Assembly (NCBI GenBank): GCA_035610365.1
Contig: CM069434.1
Coordinates: forward strand, 96,274,806 to 96,338,805
DNA: 64,000 nucleotides
Direction of reading: 5' to 3'
Origin: Aquatica leii
Taxonomy: Eukaryota; Arthropoda; Insecta; Coleoptera; Lampyridae
The position numbers and the translations under genes were made by a program. How positions within the stretch are numbered: the first letter of the stretch is position 1; every line of letters begins with the position of its first letter. Below the pieces are notes generated by a model, which saw only the letters and a program-made list of their open reading frames with translations, did not search any database and had not been told where the DNA came from. Below, one piece after another: positions 22,716 through 34,697 of the stretch.

Positions 22716-22802
22716 TAGTATTTGATCTTTATGTTAAATTTGTGACACACTTAAACGGATATTTTATGTTTTTTTGAGGATTTAAACAAACTTAACCAAA
22801 AC

Positions 22803-23027
22803 ATGCTAGTACACAAAAACAATTCGTTAAGTAAAATCAAAAAGTTTCATCACTTGATGATTTCACTAGTTGGCGAACCTTATAATTTAATTAAAGGTAT
22901 CTCGATCGTAGAACATAAAAACGATACAGCTTATGACGCTCTTAAAAAACGCTGTCAAAGCAAAATGCATTTAGCAAAAGCTTATTATCAGAGAAAGTTC
23001 CAAGCAGCTCTAATCAACCAAAATTAG
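22803..23027 (+). pseudogene. BEL/Pao gag fragment (DUF1759)
   Basis: SKIKKFHHLMISLVGEPYNL followed by IKGISIVEHKNDTAYDALKK matches the DUF1759 pattern F-x-x-L-x-x-x-L-x-G-x-A-x-x-x-I-x-x-x-x-x-T. The frame stops at 23027; zinc knuckles expected downstream were not found. Confidence 0.75.
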
Positions 23028-23279
23028 AAATAAGTGTCACGACTAATACTTTTACGCCCAAGCTTACAACAGTAATTTTGTCTACAGCCGTGGTACACAT
23101 TAAAGATATAAAAGGTAACTTTCCAACCGCACGTGTGCCATTCGGGCAGTATGGCAAACTTTATTTTGGAATCATGTCTACATAAAGAGGGATTAAAAAG
23201 TACTAACCAACACTTACAATTCGAGGATTAAATAGTATGTCCTCTCAGTGCGCCAGTGGAGTAACATCATGTCATATTA

Positions 23280-24400
23280 AACCAACCGAACAATCGCAAC
23301 CTGCTTTTGATTTTGAAGCCGTCGTCGCAAAGCAAATACGTATGTGCAAATCAATCGCAGATTCCTCTTAAGTTAGAAGATTGGACTCACATAAAAAACT
23401 TAAAACTTGCAAATCCGCAATTTAATGTACCAGTAAATTTACTTGTTGGGACTAAGTTAACCCCTTATATATTAAATAATACGCGTATTGTTGGCAACTC
23501 ACAACAACCTGTTACTATTGACAGTATTTTTAGATGGGTACTACAAGGCAAATCAAATAACTCACAATATAACAAAGATATTTCTTCATTCTAAATGTTA
23601 AATTAATACACATCGCTTCATTAGATCTAAGTTTACAAAGATTTTGGGAAGTAGAGCATATCAAAGCAATTTTTTCAGCATTGAGAACGGAAGAGAAAAA
23701 ATGCGAAGATCATTTTAAAAATACAGTCCAACGTTCCGAAGAAGGTCACTCTAAGTTTCAACCATTACTTCGTTTTCTTTTATTAGAAAAAAGATTTCTT
23801 AGTGATTCGGTCTTACACTCGAATTATTCTGAATTTATGAAAATCTACTTAGAGTCTAATCATATGGCACTAATGTCAGATTCTGAATTTATAAATGAAC
23901 ATGCTTACTACATTCCGCATCATTGTGTATACCGACCATAAAGCTCGTCTACCAAACTGGAAGATGTGTTCGATGCGTTTGCTAAGGCGTCTACAGGACT
24001 TTCGCTAAACGACACGTTAACGATAAGACTTAAATTGCAAAAGGATATTGCTTCCATTCTATTAAATTTTCGCTGTTTTCCAGTCGCCTTCATTTGTGAT
24101 ATTAAATAGATGTTTCGACAAATTTCTGTCGCACTGGACCAACGGGATTATCAAAGGATATTATGGCGTTTTGAGAAAAATCATCCAATTCGAGAGTACA
24201 GATTAAATACGGTTACCTATGGAGTATCTAGTTCACCACAACCCATCAATCGCAATACGAAATTCTTTGTACTTCAGAAAGCAATTTATGTTGATGATAT
24301 AGTATACAGAGCTGAAAATGTTCATTCAGCAATAACACTGCAACACAAGCTAATCCAATTAATGAAACTGTCAATTTGAATTAAGCAAATGGGCGAGCAA
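23280..24400 (+). pseudogene. BEL/Pao protease tail and reverse transcriptase fragments
   Basis: IPLKLEDWTHIKNLKLANPQ and VNLLVGTKLTPYILNNTRIV (23350-23500) are the C-terminal part of the BEL aspartic protease, without the active-site DSGS, followed by FRWVLQGKS. Then come FWEVEHIKAIFS (about 23640) and the RT fingers KASTGLSLNDTLTI (about 23985). Further on are ICDIKQMFRQI-like sequence (about 24090-24130; a stop replaces one codon) and YVDDIVYRAEN near 24290-24320, the catalytic Y-V-D-D. A deletion before YVDD removes part of the palm. At least four frame changes occur. Confidence 0.8.
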
Positions 24401-24529
24401 TTACCCTGAACTTTTGAGCAACTTGCAGTCGTCAGAAGCGACAACTATTATAACTTTAATAAAAAAGAGTCACTTTCAGTTAACGTTTAAGGACTAAAGT
24501 GGAACCCGGTAGGCGATACATTTGCTTAT

Positions 24530-25740
24530 TCACGTTTACCACGCGTGAAGACGCCAACAAAACGACATATACTTTCTGAAATATCGCGCATATACGACTC
24601 TATACGGTTTTTGACACTATTTAGTTTGTTTGCAAACATCATGCAGCAGCTATGGGTATTAAAGATAGACTGGGACGATCTCCCTCCTAGATGCCTTATA
24701 AAAAATTGGAAAATACTGACAACTGAACTGAAACTATTGTCTGAAATCGTTATTCCAAGATGTTTAAACAATGATGTCTCGAAGATTGAAACACACGGAT
24801 TTGCAGACGCATTTCAACTAGGGTATTTTGCCGTAGTGTATCTGTAAAAAACGCAACACTCTGTACTAGTAACTGTCTCGCTTATGTGCAGTAAGTCAAG
24901 AGTCGCCCCTTTAATAACTATATCAGTGGCACGACTTGAACTTTGTGCCGCCGTTGTGTTAGCAGATTTAGTCAGTGTTGTAAAACAAGCTGTGATTAAT
25001 ATAGTCATCAACAAAATTCACGCATGGTTGGACTACGCTTGCGTGGCTAAGATCATCGCCTCACACAAAGAAAGTATTTGTTGCAAACAGAATTACTTAG
25101 ATACAAGACATAACACCAGATGCAGTTTGGCATTATGTGCTTTCTAAAAAAAATCCCGCAGATTGTGGTTCGCGAGGAATGACTCCTGCTGAGTAAGTTT
25201 CTCATTTGCTCTGGTGGCAAGGTCCAACTTGGTTGTTGCAATCGTCTGAAATGTGGCCTAAACAATCTTCAATTAAATTTGTTTTAAACACGTTTGCTGA
25301 ATTGCGTGTTATTGAATTATTGTTGCAAAAATTTTCGTCATTAAAGAAAATTCAACGTATATTATCACGTGAAACTAATTTAAACGCTCACGAACCTGAG
25401 CAATCGTTGATTGTAATTGTAAAGCACGTTTAACTTAATTATTTTTTCTGATTTGTTTAAGGCTATTGATAATAACAATTTATTACCAAAGGTTTTCAGA
25501 AAATTAGCGTTATTTGTTGACCATAGAGGTTGTTTTAGGGTGGGTGGAAGACTGCGCAATTCTCACTTATTAATCGATGCAAAACTTCCACTTTTATTAC
25601 CTAGTTCTCATAGATTAACCAAATTAATCGTAGAAGACGCTCATAAAGAGTTTTTGCATCGTAGGTCTAAAACGTTGCATTACCTATTGCTACAAAGGTT
25701 TTGGATATTATCGCCACGCAAAACAGTTCATACAGGGTGT
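24530..25740 (+). pseudogene. BEL/Pao RNase H region and integrase zinc finger
   Basis: RVKTPTKRHILSEISRIYDS (about 24545) begins the connection after RT in BEL elements. KIDWDDLPP near 24665 and RVAPLITISVARLELCAAVV near 24900-24960 match the RNase H-like part (usually P-x-x-x-x-T-I-P-R-L-E-L). Next, VDHRGCFRVGGRLRNSHLLI (about 25520-25580) and HKEFLHRRSKTLHYLLLQRF (about 25640-25700) are the GRL-x-NA and H-x-x-x-x-H zinc-binding region of the BEL integrase. The frame ends at the mariner junction near 25740. Confidence 0.8.
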
Positions 25741-26784
25741 TAATAAAAAAACTTTACACACTTTAGCAGGTGATAGTAGAGATGAAAACAAGAAAAAAAT
25801 TCTAATATACTTAGGTCCAATACTCATTGGTTTTTGAGATAAGGAATTTTTAAATTTTTATTTACGCGTCTTATGAATGCGTAATCGCGTTATCTGCGAT
25901 AAACGAACAATCGCAGAATACATGTGAATCAACATTTTGTAACAAGTGTAACGGTGAAATTACTTATTGCTATTTGAGTTAGTATTATATTTGCAATGGT
26001 TCAATTTACATGTGCGGAGTACGCCGATTTGCAGTTATGTTATGGCGGAGCTAATCAAAATTCGCGAGAAGCTAGACGAATTTATCAGCGGAGATATCCT
26101 TTGAAGCATATTCAATCTCATCCAACTTTTCAAGAAGTCGACCGTATGTTAAGAGAAACAGGTTGTTTTAAGCCGCCAAAATCAGACAGTGGCAGACTTC
26201 GTAGAGTACGTACGCCAAACACCAAAGATATTATTTTGCAAGCTATAGATAATGATCCTAATGTGAGTACCAGGCGAATAAGTAGAGCTGTCGGCATCAA
26301 TCATGTATCTGTTTGGCAGACCCTTAAAAAACAATTACTTCATCCGTATCACTTACAAAAGGTTTATCATCTACGAAGAGAGATGGACTACCGTCCGCGT
26401 ATCCAATTTTCCAATGGCTGGTACATGAATGTAACATAAATCCAGATGAAAATCCGCCAGCAATTCGTGTTAGAAATCATCAATTTGGATTTTCGATAAA
26501 TGTTTGGGTAGGCATGGTGGGTGATTGTTTAATTGGACCATTTCGTTTGCCGAATCGGTTGAATGGTCAATCCTACCTAAACTTTTTACGTGACAATTTG
26601 AACGATCTACTGGAGGATGTGCTATTAGATGTTATTATGAACATGTATTTTATGCATGATGGAGCTCCAGCCCACTTTTTGCGTATAGTAAAAAACTATT
26701 TAAATGAACGGTTCGAAAACAGATAGATTGGCCGAGGAGGACCTGTCGCATGGCCACCAAGATTTCCTAATCTAACGCCCTTGT
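25737..26784 (+). mobile_element. Mariner-type relic C nested in the BEL integrase
   Basis: The 5' end is probably at ACAGGGTGTTAATAAAAAAA (about 25733), typical of mariner tips. The transposase lies at 25996-26784. The 3' end of the element is absent: mariner coding runs directly into BEL integrase codons (FDSIDYAG) at about 26785. About 40 expected integrase codons between the zinc finger and this point are also missing. One deletion therefore removed the mariner 3' end and adjoining BEL sequence. Confidence 0.75.
25996..26784 (+). pseudogene. Mariner relic C transposase (DUF4817-associated), 3' truncated
   Basis: MVQFTCAEYADLQLCYGGAN starts the DUF4817 domain, then EARRIYQRRYPL. The helix-turn-helix is VSTRRISRAVGINHVSVWQT, followed by LLHPYHLQKV. 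The first catalytic Asp region is largely deleted near 26400-26440. The frame resumes with VGDCLIGPFRLPNRLNGQSY. It continues to YFMHDGAPAHFLRIVKNYL, which holds the second catalytic Asp, and then to WPPRFPNLTPL-like sequence where the third Asp is changed to Asn. It is broken by a frameshift near 26435 and a stop at about 26724. Confidence 0.85.
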
Positions 26785-27620
26785 TTGACAGTATTGACTA
26801 TGCTGGTTCCTTATCGCGTAGAGCAAAAAAGCATATGTATGCATTTTTGTATGCTGCGCTGTAAAGGCTATTCATATCAAAGTAGCTTCTGATTTGTCAT
26901 CTGATGCTTTTTTATTGCTGGTTTCCGACGATTTATTTCTCGTAGAGGTACGTGTTCTATGATACTTAGTGACCAAGCAACAAATTCTGTAAGAGGCAGT
27001 CGTAAATTTTTTGAAATGGCAAAATTTACTTCAGATAAATTAAATTTAAAATCGAGTTTTAACCTCCCAGCCACTCCGCATTTTAATGGATTAAGTGAAA
27101 CCTGGTTATAGGTACTCAAATTTTGACATAGGAAGAGTTTTACACGTTTTTCACGCAAATTGAATCCATATTGAATTCGCGACCGCTTTGCGAGATCAGT
27201 GCAGATCCAAACGACTTACAGGCAATAACGCCTGTGCATTTTCTTAATTAAGAACCGTTAAATGTTACTCTATCTGAACCTGACTTAACTCATTTAACTT
27301 TTAATCGTCTTAGCCACGGGCAACTATTGCACCGTGTGAACTATGACTTCTGGAAATGGTGGAGTAATGAATACCTTCACGCGTTGCAACAGCGTGTCAA
27401 GTGGTTTAATCCTACAGGAGGTATTAAGATTGGGTCTCACGTAATCATAAGGGATAAACGAAAACCTCCTTTGAAATAGGAGTTGACCAGAGTTCTTAAG
27501 TTACACCCGGGTTCTGACTGGGTCGTTCAAGTAGTAACTCATAAAACTCGCAGCGTTTTTCAGAGACCAGTACTTAAGCTCTACCTTTTACCTAATCATA
27601 AGTCCTGTTTTTAGTTTCTT
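26785..27620 (+). pseudogene. BEL/Pao integrase core and DUF5641 C-terminus
   Basis: FDSIDYAGSLS (about 26785) contains the first catalytic Asp region, followed by KAIHIKVASDLSSDAFLLLV (about 26864-26920). NLPATPHFNGLSETWL (about 27065-27110) is the P-x-x-P-H-x-G-G-L-W-E box with the catalytic Glu. DUF5641 follows: HGQLLHRVNYDFWKWWSNEY and LHALQQRVKWF (about 27315-27405), VIIRDKRKPPLK (27444-27480) and LHPGSDWVVQVVTHKTRSVF (about 27500-27560), ending near PVLKLYLLP. Several stops are present. The minus-strand open frame 26877-27158 is a shadow. Confidence 0.85.
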
Positions 27621-27725
27621 TTTTCTTTTCTTAAATATTATGTTTATTTTTGCTTATCTACAAAAAGGTTTTTTCTTGTAATTTTTTTTGCTTGAAAATC
27701 CTATGAGGATATTGGTGGGTGAAAA

Positions 27726-27879
27726 TGTTAAGTTTATCTTATAATTACATTACGTTGGGAATAAGTTTTTCTTTTTAATACGCAAAATCAATTTTTGGAA
27801 AAGCGGGAATTATCGCAAAAGATCACAATCTAAATTACGCTTGCATAGAATGTACATGTGTCTTTTGTGTCGCAGAACA
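27726..27879 (+). repeat. Short BEL-type LTR followed by a primer-binding site
   Basis: A polypurine-like ATATTGGTGGGTGAAAA precedes TGTTAAGTTTATC at 27726, the usual start of BEL LTRs. The LTR ends GAACA at 27879. From 27886, TTTGGTGCCAGAAAACG resembles the primer-binding site that follows a BEL 5' LTR. At 154 bp it is short for the family and may be internally deleted. An LTR with internal sequence on both sides suggests tandem or recombined elements. Confidence 0.5.
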
Positions 27880-27885
27880 TTTAAA

Positions 27886-28870
27886 TTTGGTGCCAGAAAA
27901 CGTGCGGTTTGTTGTGTTGTCGTGCGGAAGGGTTGAAAGGTAATCGCCGTGAATCAGCAGCTAGGCCTAGCAGAACTGCAACGACCAACTGAAGAACGAC
28001 AGCACAAAACAAACGTAAGTAAGAAGATTTTATTTTCAACAAATAAAAAGCGATCCGAATTAAAACTAACGCGGTCCGCAGCGAGAGTGGTACTAAACGT
28101 TTATTCAAACCAAAAAAAATCGTAAATATACTTTTTTAATACTTATTATTGCATACTATAGAAAGAAATTTGAAATGTTTTAGAAAAAACTCTAAAATAT
28201 GACAATTTATGGATATATGCATTAGTTTCTATTTCTACTACAACTTTCATTAAGAAAATAATAATTAGTAAAAAGTGTTGTTGCATATGTAATTATAATA
28301 GATTACATAACTAAAAAAAAATGATTGTAATAAAATTTACGTCTATAATAAATTACTGTTGATGAGAATTAATTTTAATTTGCAAGCTTTTTTTTAAATT
28401 TCCTAACGAGAATTGTTGTTTGCATAAATAAGTACTTTTAAACAAACAATTGTGCAGTAATCTTTCATCTAAACTAACGTACATGTTTTAGATAGAGTTT
28501 TTTCAATGTCAGTTAGTAGTTTTGACGTTTATAATTTGGTGTAGGTAAATCCGTGTATTAATATTTATGATGTAAAACATGTAACGTTAGATGGAATCAT
28601 AATAAAGTTTTAAAAAAATCATTTGCAGTCATTATTTTAAGTTAAACTAAACTATAATATCTGTTAGTCCTCTAACGTAACCGTATCATTATAAAGTTGC
28701 TTTAAATTCTAATAATAGTTAATTACTTCAAAATAAATTTAAAAAAATAGTAGATTAGAATATGGACATGTGCTTTACGTATACAAGTAATTTTAGTACG
28801 TCACACTTCTAGTCTATTAACACAACAACAAAGTAACGGGCGCCCCACCTAGCGTACGCGTAAAATTATT
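27886..28870. other. Leader-like sequence then gene-free DNA
   Basis: The first 200 bp after the primer-binding site could be BEL leader, including a possible splice donor (GTAAGT at about 28015). From 28110 to 28870 I see only AT-rich sequence and one copy of a dispersed repeat (28669-28806). No gene is supported. Confidence 0.4.
28669..28806 (+). repeat. Dispersed repeat family, copy 1
   Basis: Contains ATAAATTTAAAAAAATAGTA and ATGTGCTTTACGTATACAAG followed by TAATTTTAGTACGTCACA. Similar sequences occur at 33850-34025, 40178-40238 and 40297-40410. No terminal inverted repeats were identified. Confidence 0.55.
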
Positions 28871-28879
28871 GGTTCGGAG

Positions 28880-30330
28880 ATACCAAGGATACATATGAAC
28901 CCATTGTCGAGTATATTAAATTAAAGAGAAAAGCACACAAATTGATTACTAAAGAACGTAATGCATTGGTTACATATTCTTCACATAGACAAATTTCAGT
29001 AAAGCAGTGACAAGGTCGATCATAGAATAAAGAAACACATGCAGTCGAAATAATCACATGCAATAAAATTCTAGAACCAAATACACCCAAAATATTATAC
29101 AATGATGAGACCACCGTTAGAATAATAGGAGAAAAACTAAATCAACAATTAACAACTTTAATAAAAAAAACTCTCACAACATAGAAACCCAGATAAGTGA
29201 CAAATTAGCATTACAATCCTACTATTTAAAAAAGGCGATAGAAAATGCCAAAAAACCATAAAGAAATAAATTTAATTTCTTAATTTTAATTTAATGTATT
29301 ACATTAGTAGATGAACAACAAAGGTTCTGATCAGGAAAACCTTGCAGGGCGACTTCATTGCAATCAGACAAATAACGGAAAAATAGATCAAATACAATCG
29401 ACCAGCTTTCATGTATTCACAGATTCAAGAAAAAATAAATAACAAACTTACTTAACAGATAATAGAATCTCGTGAAATGTGGTGTTGTAATCAGTTTATG
29501 TCAAAATGTTGCTATTATCCTTCTTACAAACATTCGGTGGTACATTTTTTCTGATCTATCATTGCTTTTGTCGTTGTATTTGTAATTATCAAGCTTTTAT
29601 TACTACTAATTTTTATTTAATATACAGATATCTGATTGTTTTTAAATTATTATATTTTTTGTTGACGTGTTTGTCTTTTAAATGGACTTACGTTTTTGAG
29701 ATTCACGTAGAAATGTCAAATTTTTAATTTTTAGTTCATAAATTCCGATTTTCAACTCAAGGTCACAGTTCACGACATAATGAAACGCCTCTAAGTAATG
29801 GTATTTGTTAGCGGAATTTGCTAAGTCCGCTTCTGTTTAACATCGTTATAGATAAAATTATAAAACAAGTACGCAAACTAAAAGTGAAATAAAAAGTTGG
29901 TGGCGGAGAACAAGGATGATGTTCAGAAGTTACTATATTACTTTAATAAAATAGCAAAACATTTTAATGCGACATCAGCAGCAAAAGCAAAATCTATGAT
30001 TATATCTAAGACACGGATCAGATGCAAATTTATGATCGATGATAATCATACACCAAGAAATTAAATTTAAATACCTGGGCATCATAATATTTGGATACGG
30101 GAATGTTGAGACGGAAGTAAAGAATCAAGCTGCAGGAGCGTACCTAAATAAGACAATATGGTAAAATAAACATATTCAAACTGAAACCAAAATCAAGGCT
30201 GCAATTAGACCTATACTAACTTATGCAGCAAAAACCTAACCCAAAACAGAAAGACTACTTAAGACTACATAAACGGAATGAGCACACCGATTGTATGTCA
30301 GAAGAACGACTTGTAAAAATAACAAGAGAC
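28880..30330 (+). pseudogene. LINE C reverse transcriptase relic
   Basis: Plus-strand pieces: LFKKGDRKCPK-like sequence near 29228, then LVDEQQ-RFRSGK near 29305. FIAIRQITEK follows near 29350-29380 with a frame change, then the C-terminal part. The latter reads KFKYLGIIIFGYGNVETEVK (about 30065-30125), NQAAGAYLNKTIW (about 30125-30165) and IRPILTYAA (about 30205-30235). These are characteristic of RTE-like LINE proteins in insects. The catalytic Y-x-D-D box is missing at the expected point near 29900. Multiple stops are present; no tail or target duplication was found. Confidence 0.75.
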
Positions 30331-30379
30331 AAATCACTATCAGAACGAAAAACTTTAAAAAAATGAAGCGACAACATTT

Positions 30380-31900
30380 GAATCAATTAAGTAACAGCAA
30401 AAATGTAAAGAAAAACAGGCTATTATGCTTAACTACAGAAAGAAGAAGACCACTTGATTGGCTAAAGACCTCTTTGTTGTTGATGACTGCTGCTTCTTTC
30501 AATTTCCTTTTGTACCAATGTTTCTCTCTGTGTATAATACTTGCTTCAGCTCATTTAATGACGCTTATACCTATGCGTTTCATTATCTCAGATAAACTTT
30601 TGAAGTATGGGATGCTGAGTATCGTTTTTTCTAGTTTTTCTTCTTTTTTTGGTTGCTGGCTTATATTAATTTGATGTTTATCTAGAAGGTTGTTCTATTA
30701 TCTTTTTTGGGTAGCCAGTTGTTTTAGATTTCTTCTTATGTTTCTGAATTCTTCTTGAAGTTATTTTTCTGTGTTACATAACCTGTGAACTCTGTTGAAT
30801 AGAAACTGCTACTTTTTTTTCCGTTGTTGTTGAGTGCTTGGATGCATGATTCAAATATTGGCCAGTATGTGATGATTTTTTGTAAACAGCTGTCTCTATC
30901 GTTTTACTATCTTTTTCACATGCACGTCCAAAGATGTTAGTGAATCTTCTTTTTTTTATGGTAAATTTTATAGATGGTTTGATGCTGTTCAGGTGATGCA
31001 GAAAGTGATCTAGTTGTTGAACACTGTGGTTAAAAATTATAAACGTATTGTCTACATAGCTAAACCATATCTTAAGTTTAAATTTAGCTTTTCTGACTGC
31101 CTGAGCTTCAAATCAGTTCATGTAGCTGTTAGCAATAATGCGTGATAGAGATGAACCCGTCACATTAAACAAAAAATCTATTTTTCCCCTATAAATATAA
31201 GTTCCTGAGTTAGCATTCTACCATACTTGTAGCATGGTTCTTTTCTGTAGGTTCTCGTCTTCTTGGAGTATTTTTCAAATTTTTTAGTGCTTTTTTCACA
31301 GGAATATTAGCGTATATAGATTTTTTTGGTCAAAGATTGCCAATTGATTTTGTTGTTCCAGTTTTATTGTCCTCAGAATATCAACGAAATGCTTATAGCT
31401 CATTAGCAAAAGATGGGTTGTTGTCCTAAAGTGGTTGCACAATCGATAGTAGAAATTTGGCTAGCTGGTATATAGGTCTATTACGAGAGCTAGTTATTGG
31501 CCGAAATGGTATGTTGCTTTTGTTATCTTGGGTAGTTTATACAGATGCAGAAGTTTGCTGTGGTGCGGTGTCAACGTTGTCTTTGCTTTTAGTGTTGAAA
31601 ATCTCTCGTAAAATTTCCGTTTGTACTGGTACTAACCGCGTTGTCTCAACGACAGTAATAATGTCCAGTAAAGGAACGTCTTTCGGCGTTACAAAAAAAT
31701 AATTTTTTTCTACAATCGAACGATCTTTGTAGATGATAGTGGATGTGATAAGATGTCGACGAAAGTTTTTCGTAGTTTCTTTTGGGTATCGGTTCTTTTT
31801 TCTTGGTCCTGAGTTAGTTTTGCTCATTTTTTGTCGTGTGTTGATGTAGTTGCCGTCTCTTCTCGCAAGTGGCATCTATTTTTTTGAATATTAAAGCGTG
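30380..31900 (-). pseudogene. Penelope-like retroelement relic
   Basis: The minus-strand open part 31875-31537 begins MPLARRDGNYINTR and has KDVPLLDIITVVETTRLVP. Downstream in mixed frames are IYANIPVKKALKNLKN (about 31310-31260), matching the V-x-S-L-F-T-N-I-P box of Penelope RT, and DHFLHHLNSIKPSIKFTIKK (about 31015-30955). YKKSSHTGQYLNHASKHS follows (about 30890-30830), the conserved R/K-K-x-T-H-T-x-x-Y-L motif. The region SLSEIMKRIGI near 30580 leads toward the GIY-YIG endonuclease, which is not seen. A fossil, oriented against the LINE relic at its left. Confidence 0.65.
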
Positions 31901-32176
31901 ATCCTCCAATGTGAATTCTTTTGTTTTCTTAAATCTCTGTGTAGTGTTTTGGAGTAATGTAGATGTAGATTAACGATAATAGTTGACCTGAGAATGGATT
32001 AATGCGAAGTTGACTCGTTTCCGGTATTTAGTGGGTTTTTGTTCTTGGAATTGTCGACTTCACTTTGACATCATCCGAGATGATGTGGTAGCCTCTTGCC
32101 ATTCGCAAAAACTTTATGAGCGTTTTTTCTTTTGTAACCTTGATCAACGTATTCTCGTAGTCTTGAAATTTGGTGA

Positions 32177-33493
32177 GGTGGAGCAGAAGAAACGCATGTT
32201 TGTCACTATTGTATGACTATGAAACGGTTCGATAAAATAAATAAAAACAAGCATTAAGTGATAGATTTTTTAATACAGCTTTTAAATATACATACTTCAA
32301 TTAGGTTCGAAAAATAATGTCTTGGAGATGACGTTCTTCTTGCTGGATAAATTTGGATCCTCTCCTGAAAGTTACGGGCGGCTTACTGTAACATTTCATT
32401 TGGCACGGCTTCAATTTCCTGACAAATAGAAGTCTTCAGGTCATCGATTGTGCGAGGCTTGTATATGTAAACTCTTGATTTCAAATATCCCCACAAAAAG
32501 AAGTCGCATATCGACAAATCGGGTGAGCGAGGGGGCCAGTGAACATCACCATTTCTTGAAATAACATGTCCTGGAAACATTTGTCAAACCACTTCCATGG
32601 ATGCTCTCGCCATGTGAGCTGTGGCACCGTCCTGCTGAAACCATATTTCTCTCATGTTCACTTGACGTCTTTTAACTTCTGGAAGAAGAAAGTTGTTTAA
32701 CATTTCAACGTAGCGCGTTGATGTCACAGTAACTGCAGTTCCTTCCTCTTCAAAGAAATAAGGTCCAACAATTCCCATCTTTGAAATGCAGCACCACACT
32801 GTTACTTTCAAAATGTGAAGAGATCTTTGGTGTAATTGATGTGGGTTCTCCGACGCCCAATACCGACAATTTTGAACATTAACGTAACCGTCAAGATGAA
32901 AATGTGCTTCATCACTTATGAAGACTGTAACATCTGCATCTTTCGTAAAAATTTCGTTTATTACGCGACAAAACTATCTGCGCTGCACAAAATCCCTTTC
33001 ACTAAGCTACTAGACGATCATTATCTTGTATGGGTGAAACTTAAGATCATCATGTAAGATGCGATAAAGCGAACGACGTGACATACCCAGCGCTACAGCC
33101 TGTCATCTAACCGATTGCTTTGGCAACAACTGCCGTTCTCACTCGGTCTACATTTTCCGCAGTTTGTACTGAACGGGGAAAACCAGGTGGTTTTTTTTCA
33201 TCACAGATCCAGTACTTCTAAACGCTGCAACCCATCGGAGTGCAGTATTTCGATCAGGCACTGCACCCCGACGTCCAACTCTAAAATTGTTAGGGAAAAG
33301 ACGTTGCACTGTGACTACGGAATCATTGTTTCTAAAGTACTGCTCGACAACGAACACACGATGCTCTACGCTCCAACGCTCCATAGCGACTGAAACTGCA
33401 TTGTATGCGCAGTCTGCCAACATTTATTCGAGCTTAATACTCCTTCTCGTCGCCGCGTACTAGCAGTTCAAAAAACATTTCCTCTGCTCCACC
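32177..33493 (-). mobile_element. Mariner-type element D with inverted ends
   Basis: GGTGGAGCAGAAGAAA from 32177 and the inverse of the right end, GGTGGAGCAGAGGAAA (ending 33493), are terminal or near-terminal inverted repeats. The 1.3-kb span is the usual mariner size. A TA duplication is not visible at these exact points, so the true tips may lie a few bases farther out. The transposase is on the minus strand and broken. Confidence 0.7.
32383..33423 (-). pseudogene. Mariner D transposase (DUF4817 then DDE), frameshifted
   Basis: The start at 33423 leads into MERWSVEHRVFVVEQYFRNN, a clear DUF4817 domain, with FRVGRRGAVPDRNTALRWVA and FRSTGSV completing it. The middle (about 33150-32815) is frameshifted. 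It keeps plus-strand shadows of the D-E-A-H-F-H-L-x-G-x-V-N-x-Q box on the opposite strand. The next open part MKVTVWCCISKMGIVGPYFF runs to WFQQDGATAHMARASMEV, with the second catalytic Asp. After another break, VHWPPRSPDLSICDFFLWGY contains the third Asp. The C-terminus EIEAVPNEMLQ ends near 32383. It is the best preserved of the four mariner copies in the window. Confidence 0.88.
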
Positions 33494-34690
33494 CGTTATA
33501 AATAAATAACATAAAAATGTATACATTAGACAGCTATTAAAACCCAAATTTTTTTTCTCAAACGTGGCTCCTGAGGTCACCAACCCAAGTCTGATTCCAC
33601 CGGAACTTTATAGATAATGATTTAACCTCCTGTAATGATGAAGATGAAAGCAAGGCTTTGAATCTCCTCTACTTTGCTGCTAACAATTCTATACAGTGAT
33701 TTAAATGTTGCACTAAAGAGAATATTTATTCAATAACCACACTAATTAAAGTCACGATCAGAACCGAATTGTATTGCCGCAAGTGTCGGTACTAAGAATT
33801 TTTGTTAAATTACGAAATAAAAAAATGTATTAATAAGGACACGTAACAAGTCGTCTACCGTAACCGTTATATTACAAAGTTGTCTAAAATTCTATTAATA
33901 AACAATAGCTTCAAAATTCAAAATAAATTAAAAAATTTAGTAGATTAAAATATAGGCTGTTGCGTATCATTATATTATATTAATTTTCTAATAGTCGTAA
34001 TTATAATTTAATTTTACTACGTCACTGCTATGCAAACCCTACTAGTTGGATGGTTTAAATCTATTTGATAGTTTTTTTCATTTTTCTTGTCTTAAGTCGC
34101 TGTGAGTAGTTCGATTTAGATAAGGAGTCTGTCCGCTTAATTGTAAGTAATTCTTGGTTTTATTTATTTTTCATCGTCGGTTTACGCTCTATTACCGTAT
34201 TCGTTGATAGCAACAAACGACTCGCATCTCGCTATAACCTTTACTTTCGATGACCTTCTACCTGTAACACGTATTTGTATCTAATTCTCTATAAATGATT
34301 ATGCTTTAAACGTTAAGTTTTGTTACGTATTACTACTTATATGAGCTTTTAGCTATCATGAGTTTATCTGAAGTTCATAATCAATAATTTAGGTTCAGTC
34401 AAACTTGGAAAACGCCTTCAGTCATATGTTACAAAATTTTTGAGTACGTTGACTGTATTCTAATCAAGTATCTTTAATTGTCTTAAACGTAGTCAAAGTC
34501 AGATTTTAAACAAAACACACGTCGTTGCATGTAAGCTTACATACTTGCAAATTGAAATTTGAAATAACTGTTATTCAGCTACTTGCCTTTAACAAACTTT
34601 GGAGGGATAAGTTTTCCAATTAGTACTTATTTAAACGTTGTTATTATGTTATGTTGTTATATGTTATGTTTATGTGGTATCAGTTATTAC
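33494..34690. other. No gene recognised; one dispersed repeat copy
   Basis: AT-rich sequence. Some of it may be Copia LTR or flank, but no LTR ends could be defined. Confidence 0.35.
33850..34025 (+). repeat. Dispersed repeat family, copy 2
   Basis: Shares ACCGT-A-x-C-x-TTAT, the TTAGTAGATTA-AATAT block and TTTTACTACGTCAC with copy 1; the central part is diverged. Confidence 0.5.
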
Positions 34691-34697
34691 TGGTGAT

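Larger units (their letters stand above)
22800..27620 (+). mobile_element. BEL/Pao LTR retrotransposon relic, split by a mariner
   Basis: Domains appear in BEL/Pao order on the plus strand: DUF1759 gag, protease, A17-type linker, reverse transcriptase, RNase H, integrase and the DUF5641 C-terminal domain. Numerous stops and frame changes make it a fossil. The 5' LTR and leader are missing: the left side meets the flank of the Tc1 composite. A mariner sits inside the integrase at 25737-26784. A probable LTR follows at 27726-27879. Confidence 0.85.
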
